11,642 nt of DNA from NCBI GenBank assembly GCA_050618055.1, contig JBNLVK010000090.1, forward strand, positions 1-11,642, in the 5' to 3' direction. This DNA comes from CALDCK01 sp050618055. Its GTDB lineage: Bacteria > Myxococcota_A > UBA9160 > SMWR01. Positions 7,371 through 11,642 of the stretch are shown here, piece after piece. A program made the translations under genes and the position numbers. The notes beneath the pieces were generated by a model. The model ran no database searches and was not told the origin of the DNA. It worked only from the letters and a program-made list of their open reading frames with translations. Positions within the stretch are counted from its first letter, which is position 1. Every line of letters begins with the position of its first letter.

Positions 7371-7405
7371 CGCAGACCGGCCCGGACCCGCCGGGCCGGT
7401 CTGCG
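7371..7405 (-). terminator. 15-bp perfect GC hairpin after the small exported-protein gene
   Basis: The arms at 7371-7385 and 7391-7405 are perfectly complementary (15 bp) around a 5-nt loop ACCCG. The hairpin begins 15 nt past the TAG stop at 7421 on the minus strand and lies between that gene and ccdA. It is strong enough to be a terminator or a 3'-end stabiliser. No T-run follows on either strand, so it is not a canonical intrinsic terminator; Rho-assisted or pause-type ends are common in GC-rich genomes. It could act in either direction. Confidence 0.55.
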
Positions 7406-7420
7406 GAGCAGGCGCTCGTC

Positions 7421-7837
7421 CTAGTAGTCGGACGAGTAGTCGGTCGAGTAGTCGTCCTCGATCAGGACCGGCTCTTCCTCGACCATCGCGGTCTGGGAGA
7501 CCCGGTACTCCGGGTCCTCGCCGAAGAACACCAGCCGCTGCTCGCGGCGCAGGTGCGCGGGCGTCACCACGTAGTCGCCCCGCACGGCCGGCGTCAGCAC
7601 GGCGTCGATCACGTCCTGGTCGCCCATCGAAAGCCCATAGGCGATGCCGCCGAACACCAGCCCGCAGGTGGCGTAGACCAGCTTCGTCGGGCCGTAGACC
7701 AGGCTGCTCAGCATCGACAGCGTGCCGATGCCGGCCTCGGCCGCCTTGCTCTCGTTCGCGGCGGCCACGCCGGGCGCGAACGTCACGGCCAGCACGCAGG
7801 CGAGCAGACCCGCTCGCAGTCGCACGATCATCTTCAC
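7421..7837 (-). CDS. Small exported protein of unknown function with acidic DY-rich tail
   Basis: This is a 138-residue protein that I cannot assign to a named function. A signal peptide spans residues 1-27 (MKMIVRLRAGLLACVLAV, cleavage likely after AAA before NES). A Gly-rich hydrophobic stretch at about 48-70 (YGPTKLVYATCGLVFGGIAY) could be a membrane helix. Next comes GDYVVTPAHLRREQRLVFFG at 87-106. From memory, a small exported family in deltaproteobacterial-type genomes shares the pattern hydrophobic helix, then YVVTPxHL, then a closing FxG; this is not verified. The last 20 residues are acidic and end DDYSTDYSSDY. I chose the GTG at 7837 because GAGG lies 6 nt upstream and the signal peptide follows directly. 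An ATG two codons later is too far from that site, and the open frame extending to 8008 has an unlikely Pro/Arg-rich N-terminus. Confidence 0.75.
   Translation of the reverse strand: MKMIVRLRAGLLACVLAVTFAPGVAAANESKAAEAGIGTLSMLSSLVYGPTKLVYATCGLVFGGIAYGLSMGDQDVIDAVLTPAVRGDYVVTPAHLRREQRLVFFGEDPEYRVSQTAMVEEEPVLIEDDYSTDYSSDY
7423..7454. repeat. 12-bp tandem repeat, about 2.7 copies, encoding the DY-rich tail
   Basis: On the plus strand AGTAGTCGGACG (7423-7434) is followed by AGTAGTCGGTCG (7435-7446) and a partial third copy AGTAGTCG (7447-7454). The unit is in frame (4 codons) and encodes the Tyr-Ser-x-Asp repeats at the C-terminus of the exported protein, so copy number could change without a frameshift. 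This is a short repeat and may simply reflect composition. Confidence 0.6.
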
Positions 7838-8113
7838 GTCCAACCTCTCTTGTGGTTCCGGACCCGGCGGCGTCGCCGGAGCCGATCGGGGTCCCCCCCG
7901 AGTGTGCTTCACCCCACGAATCGATCCGTGAGCGCGCTCACGCGCCCGCTGGCCCCCTCGCGGAGCGGGATGCGCGGCCCCCCAGCCACGCGCGGGGTCG
8001 ACGGCCAAACGCCGTCTCCCCCACGACCGGAGGATGCCTTCCCCGCCGGGATCGTCAAGTGGGACTGGAGGCGTCGCGGCAGGTCGGAAGCCGGCCGGCT
8101 GAGGGCGCCGTGC
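7838..8113. other. 276-bp non-coding gap upstream of the exported-protein gene
   Basis: No convincing gene lies here on either strand; the open frames are GC shadows rich in Arg and Pro. Contents seen are a GAGG ribosome site at 7844-7847 for the 7837 start and a 6-bp hairpin (7864-7869 with 7874-7879, loop GCGT) in the probable leader. There is also the 16-bp palindrome at 7927-7942 (listed separately) and a TTGACG at 8053-8058 followed after 16 bp by CATCCT (8031-8036) on the minus strand, a weak promoter candidate. There is no obvious terminator for dtd. Confidence 0.5.
7927..7942. promoter_or_regulatory. Perfect palindrome resembling a Crp-family operator
   Basis: CGTGAGCG followed by its exact complement CGCTCACG gives GTGA-N6-TCAC, the half-site spacing of the E. 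coli CRP consensus TGTGA-N6-TCACA. It is centred about 97 bp upstream of the exported-protein start, inside the only sizeable intergenic gap. A Crp-family regulator is encoded 2 kb away, although its recognition helix lacks the CRP Arg-Glu pair. Binding is inferred from resemblance only. Confidence 0.4.
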
Positions 8114-8563
8114 CTAGAAGCGGCGCTGGGTGTCCAGCAGGATCGTGACTGGACCCTGGTTCACCAGGGCCACGTCCATCATCGCGCGGAAGCGTCCGGT
8201 GACGACCGGCGCGCCCAGCTCGCGGGCGGCGGCCACCAGCGCCTCCACCAGGGACTCGGCCTGCTCGGGCGGCGCGGCGCCGGTGAACGAGGGACGCCGG
8301 CCCTTGCGCGCGTCGCCCCACAGCGTGAACTGGGAGACCACGCCGAGCGTGCCGCCCACGTCGAGCAGCGAGCGGTCCATGCGGCCGGCGTCGTCGCCGA
8401 AGACGCGCAGGTGCACGAGCTTGCGCGCCAGCTCCTGCGCGTCCGCCGGACCGTCCTCGCGGCCCACGCCCACCAGCGCCAGCAGGCCCGCGCCCATGGC
8501 GGCGACCTCCCCGCCGTCCACCGTGACGTGGGCCTCGGCGACCCGCTGGGCCACGGCGCGCAC
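8114..8563 (-). CDS. dtd: D-aminoacyl-tRNA deacylase
   Basis: Dtd hydrolyses D-amino acids (and glycine mischarged on tRNA-Ala) from tRNA in the cytoplasm, protecting translation fidelity. The 149-residue length matches the family. It has the start MRAVAQRVAEAHVTVDGG, the SQFTL motif at 77-81, the region GDARKGRRPSFTGAAPPE at 83-100, and NQGPVT at 135-140, the NxGPVT motif that contains the cross-subunit Gly-Pro used for chiral selection. The GTG start lies 4 nt after the dcd stop without a strong ribosome site of its own, so translation probably depends on dcd. The reading frame is intact. Confidence 0.96.
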   Translation of the reverse strand: MRAVAQRVAEAHVTVDGGEVAAMGAGLLALVGVGREDGPADAQELARKLVHLRVFGDDAGRMDRSLLDVGGTLGVVSQFTLWGDARKGRRPSFTGAAPPEQAESLVEALVAAARELGAPVVTGRFRAMMDVALVNQGPVTILLDTQRRF

Positions 8564-8567
8564 GGCG

Positions 8568-9092
8568 CTAGAGCTGGTCCTGGTCGGCGAAGCGTCCGCG
8601 GTAGTGGGCGCTTCCCTCGGTGCGCATCAGCACGATCTGGCAGATGCGCACGCCGGCGTGGATGCGCAGCGGGTGGCCCGAGACGTTGCTCATCTCCAGC
8701 ACCTGGCGGTTGTCGACGCCGGGCTGCACGAAGGCCGAGGTGACGTGGATCATCAGGCCCAGGCGCGCGAAGCGGCTGCGGCCCTCGAGGAAGCCGCACA
8801 GGTCGTCGGGCAGCGAGATGCGTTCGCGGGTGATGCCGTGGATGGTGGAGCCCGACTCCAGCACGTAGGGCGTGTCGAGGCGTTCCACCCGCGTGTAGTC
8901 GCGGTAGTCGGAGTCGGCCACCAGGTCGATCGGATCGAGCGGCCGCTCGATCACGCGGATCTCGTCGCCCAGTGTCAGGTCGATGGACGCCGCGCCCAGC
9001 TGGTCGGGTGCGAACGGGTCGATGCGCACCCGACCCGCGTCGAGCTCGGCCTGGATCGCGTCGCGCGTCAGCACGGCCATGGGGCGGCGCAT
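8568..9092 (-). CDS. dcd: dCTP deaminase family protein (dUTPase fold)
   Basis: This protein deaminates dCTP to dUTP, feeding dUMP/dTMP synthesis; some relatives also cleave dUTP to dUMP. The 174-residue product has the family core: QLGAASIDLTLGDEIRV at 31-47, the signature EGRSRFARLGLMIHVTSAF beginning near residue 103, QPGVDNRQVLEMSN with the catalytic-type Glu in VLEM, and IHAGVRICQIVL. E. coli Dcd has GRSSLARLGL; the GRSRFARLGL form is, as far as I recall, that of a distinct and common bacterial/archaeal subgroup, so mono- versus bifunctional activity cannot be told from sequence alone. Two starts are possible: ATG at 9092 and ATG at 9080 (MAVLTRDAIQ), the latter matching the usual family N-terminus. 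Neither has a ribosome site. It is divergent from the GDPD gene. Confidence 0.92.
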   Translation of the reverse strand: MRRPMAVLTRDAIQAELDAGRVRIDPFAPDQLGAASIDLTLGDEIRVIERPLDPIDLVADSDYRDYTRVERLDTPYVLESGSTIHGITRERISLPDDLCGFLEGRSRFARLGLMIHVTSAFVQPGVDNRQVLEMSNVSGHPLRIHAGVRICQIVLMRTEGSAHYRGRFADQDQL

Positions 9093-9106
9093 GATACCGT
9101 ATGCGC
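9087..9106. repeat. Inverted repeat spanning both divergent start codons
   Basis: GCGCAT (9087-9092) and ATGCGC (9101-9106) are exact complements separated by 8 bp (GATACCGT). The ATG of dcd (minus) and the ATG of the GDPD gene (plus) are both inside the arms. On the minus strand TATCAT (9091-9096) resembles a -10 element; if used, dcd starting at 9080 would have almost no leader. The symmetry may be an operator or a coincidence of two ATG codons facing each other in GC-rich sequence. Confidence 0.4.
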
Positions 9107-9925
9107 CCGGTCACCCCGATGGATCCCGTGCACCCCTACTTCGACGTTCCGCACCCGATCGTGATCGGCCACCGCGGCTGCGCCGGCGAGCGTCCCGAGA
9201 ACACGCTGGCCTCCTTCGAGCACGCGCTGGCCCAGGGCGCCGCCCTGCTCGAGTCGGACGTCCACGTCACCCGAGACGGCGTGCCGGTGCTGATCCACGA
9301 CGACGAGGTCGACCGCTGCACCGAGAAGAGCGGCCGCGTCGCCGACTTCGCCTGGGCCGAGCTGCGCGAGCTGGACGCCGCCTTCCACTTCTCGCCGGAC
9401 GGCCGCGACCACCCGGAGCGCGGGCGCGGTCACCGCATTCCCAGCCTGGCCGAGGCGCTGGCCCGCTTCCCGGACGCGCGCTTCAACCTGGAGCTGAAGG
9501 AGGACCGCCCGGGCCTGGTCGAGCGTACCCTCGACGTCGTCGCCGAGGCCGGCCGCGCCGGGACGACGCTGCTCACCTCGGGCGACGACGCCATCATGCA
9601 GCGGCTGCGCCGGCAGGTGGCGGAGCGCCGTCTCGACGTGGCGCTGGGCGCGTCGACCGGCGAGGTGGCCGGCTTCGCGGTTTCGACCCTGCGCGGCGAG
9701 CCGCCGCCGGCGGGTCCGATGGCGCTCCAGATCCCGGCCGAGTTCGCGGGCAACCCGCTGGTCACGCCCGAGCTGCTCGCGCTGGCCCACGCCCACCGGG
9801 TTCAGGTCCACGTCTGGACGATCAACGAGCCGGACGAGATGGCGCGGCTCCTCGACCTGGGCGTGGACGGCATCGTCTCCGACTTCCCGGCCCGCATGGT
9901 CGAGCTGCTGGCGCGCCGGACCTGA
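9101..9925 (+). CDS. Glycerophosphodiester phosphodiesterase (GDPD family)
   Basis: This enzyme hydrolyses glycerophosphodiesters from phospholipid turnover to glycerol 3-phosphate and an alcohol. The 274-residue protein is a TIM-barrel GDPD. VIGHRG (His24, Arg25) and ENTLASFEHALAQGA at 33-47 open the active site. LESDVHVTRDGVPVLIHDD at 50-68 supplies metal ligands Glu51 and Asp53 and the second catalytic His66. FNLELKED (Glu130, Lys132) and the C-terminal VHVWTINEPDEMARLLDLGVDGIVSDFP pattern complete it. No signal peptide is seen, so it is probably cytoplasmic (UgpQ-like). ATG at 9101 or ATG at 9119 (residue 7) could be the start; neither has a Shine-Dalgarno sequence, so a leaderless or nearly leaderless message is possible. 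The methyltransferase gene follows after 6 nt. Confidence 0.94.
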   Translation: MRPVTPMDPVHPYFDVPHPIVIGHRGCAGERPENTLASFEHALAQGAALLESDVHVTRDGVPVLIHDDEVDRCTEKSGRVADFAWAELRELDAAFHFSPDGRDHPERGRGHRIPSLAEALARFPDARFNLELKEDRPGLVERTLDVVAEAGRAGTTLLTSGDDAIMQRLRRQVAERRLDVALGASTGEVAGFAVSTLRGEPPPAGPMALQIPAEFAGNPLVTPELLALAHAHRVQVHVWTINEPDEMARLLDLGVDGIVSDFPARMVELLARRT

Positions 9926-9931
9926 CCCGCG

Positions 9932-10449
9932 GTGGAGTGGCTCGACGCGCAGTGGGAGCGGCTGTGCGAGGGAGCGCGGCGGGGTGCGGTGGTGGAGCTG
10001 GCCTGCGGTCGCGGACGCATCGCGCGGGCGGTGGCCGGGCGCGGCGTGCCGGTGATCGGCCTGGACCGCAACGCCGGCCACCTGGCCGAGCTGGCCGACG
10101 CCGCCCGCGACGCGCCGGCGCCGGTCCGGCTGGCCCGCGCCGACTTCGAGCAGGACCGGGGGCTGCCGCTGGCGCCGGGGCGCTGCGGCGTGATCCTGGT
10201 GTTCCGCTACCTGCACCGGCCGCTGGCGCCGGCCATTGCCGAAGCGCTCGCCCCGGGCGGCGTGCTGCTCTACGAGACCTTCACCCTCCACCAGAGGGAT
10301 CTGGGCTACGGGCCCGGCAATCCTGCATTCCTGCTGGAGGACGGCGAGCTGCCCGGCCTCTTCCCGACCCTCGACGTGCTGGACCACTGGGAGGGAACGA
10401 CGACGGGCGAGCGGCCCGCCGCGGTCGCGCGGCTGGCGGCCCGGCGTCC

Positions 10450-10453
<4 letters not shown>
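9932..10453 (+). CDS. Class I SAM-dependent methyltransferase, substrate unknown
   Basis: This is a 173-residue protein with a Rossmann-fold methyltransferase core. Motif I is VVELACGRGRIARAVA at 20-35, the acidic residue after strand 2 is Asp45 in VIGLDRN, and motif II-like ARADFEQD is at 69-75. VILVFRYLHRPL at 87-98 forms strand 4 and the following loop, and LAPGGVLLYETFT at 106-118 is strand 5. The overall pattern (FRYLHRPL, then LAPGGVLLYETFT, then NPAFLLEDGEL) resembles small TehB-like methyltransferases of unknown substrate. The short N-terminus before motif I (19 residues) is also typical of them. The start is GTG, 6 nt after the GDPD stop, without a clear ribosome site, so it is likely cotranscribed. 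The stop overlaps that of queG. I do not assign a substrate. Confidence 0.87.
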
Positions 10454-11555
<1,102 letters not shown>

Positions 11556-11559
<4 letters not shown>

Positions 11560-11642
11560 GCCGCCGCCTCCCGACCCGCCCCACGCAGCCAGGCGCCGAA
11601 GCCCACCAGCAGCCAGATCGGCAGAGCGTCGGGTAGGGAAAG
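11556..11642 (-). CDS. C-terminal 28 residues of an unidentified hydrophobic protein (gene continues past right edge)
   Basis: Reading the minus strand from the window edge gives an open frame ending in TGA at 11558-11556. The TGA overlaps the queG GTG, the same GTGA junction seen at two other gene pairs here. The fragment contains LPDALPIWLLVGFGAWLRG, which looks like a membrane segment followed by a basic cytoplasmic tail. The queG ribosome site lies within its last codons. There is too little sequence to name a family; the gene call rests on the open frame, hydrophobicity and overlap geometry. Confidence 0.5.
11567..11572 (-). promoter_or_regulatory. Ribosome binding site deciding the GTG start of queG
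   Basis: The minus strand reads GGGAGG, 7 nt, GTG. This fixes the queG start and places the site inside the 3' end of the preceding gene. Confidence 0.6.

Noticed and set aside
7838..8008. 57-residue N-terminal extension of the small exported protein
   Set aside because: It is Pro/Arg/Gly-rich, sits in front of a good signal peptide, and a GAGG site points to the GTG at 7837.
8776..8790. Apparent loss of a catalytic serine in dCTP deaminase (GRSR instead of GRSS)
   Set aside because: GRSRFARLGL is, to my knowledge, the normal form of a widespread Dcd subgroup, so it is not a defect in this gene.

Overview
This is an 11.6 kb, very GC-rich (about 70% by eye), densely coded stretch of bacterial chromosome. 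The LPS transport porin LptD implies a Gram-negative, two-membrane cell. Together with the Crp-type regulator, the CcdA/TlpA redox pair, QueG and frequent GTG starts, this fits a GC-rich deltaproteobacterial-type lineage (Myxococcota or relatives). That placement is an inference from gene content, not a phylogeny. I see no rRNA, tRNA, CRISPR array, insertion sequence, phage gene or attachment site.

Layout. Positions 1-2708 carry the minus-strand tryptophan block trpE-trpG-trpD; trpD runs off the left edge. Upstream of trpE, still on the minus strand, lie lptD (2837-5239), a Crp/Fnr-family cyclic-nucleotide-binding regulator (5269-5889), a TlpA/ResA-like lipoprotein thioredoxin (5957-6511) coupled to the membrane electron carrier CcdA (6508-7287), and a small exported protein of unknown function (7421-7837) followed by a 15-bp perfect hairpin. 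A 276-bp gap containing a perfect Crp-like palindrome separates these from dtd (8114-8563) and dcd (8568-9092). dcd is divergent, with only 8 bp between, from a glycerophosphodiester phosphodiesterase (9101-9925), which is followed on the plus strand by a class I methyltransferase (9932-10453). That gene converges on queG (10450-11559, minus), and the two share a CTAG containing both stop codons. At the right edge is the last 28 codons of a hydrophobic protein that overlaps the queG start.

How the genes work together. TrpE and TrpG form anthranilate synthase and TrpD performs the next step. CcdA carries electrons across the inner membrane, probably to the TlpA-like lipoprotein, which could act on envelope disulfides; the nearby LptD has exactly four cysteines in two C-x-C pairs. 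Dcd (nucleotide pool) and Dtd (D-aminoacyl-tRNA proofreading) are tightly packed housekeeping genes. QueG completes queuosine in tRNA.

The window is mostly ordinary housekeeping sequence, and I do not see convincing evidence for a new multi-gene system. The points most worth a second look are the LptD cysteine layout and its acidic insertion, the Crp-like operator, the exported protein with its DY-repeat tail, and the almost spacerless divergent dcd/GDPD start region.
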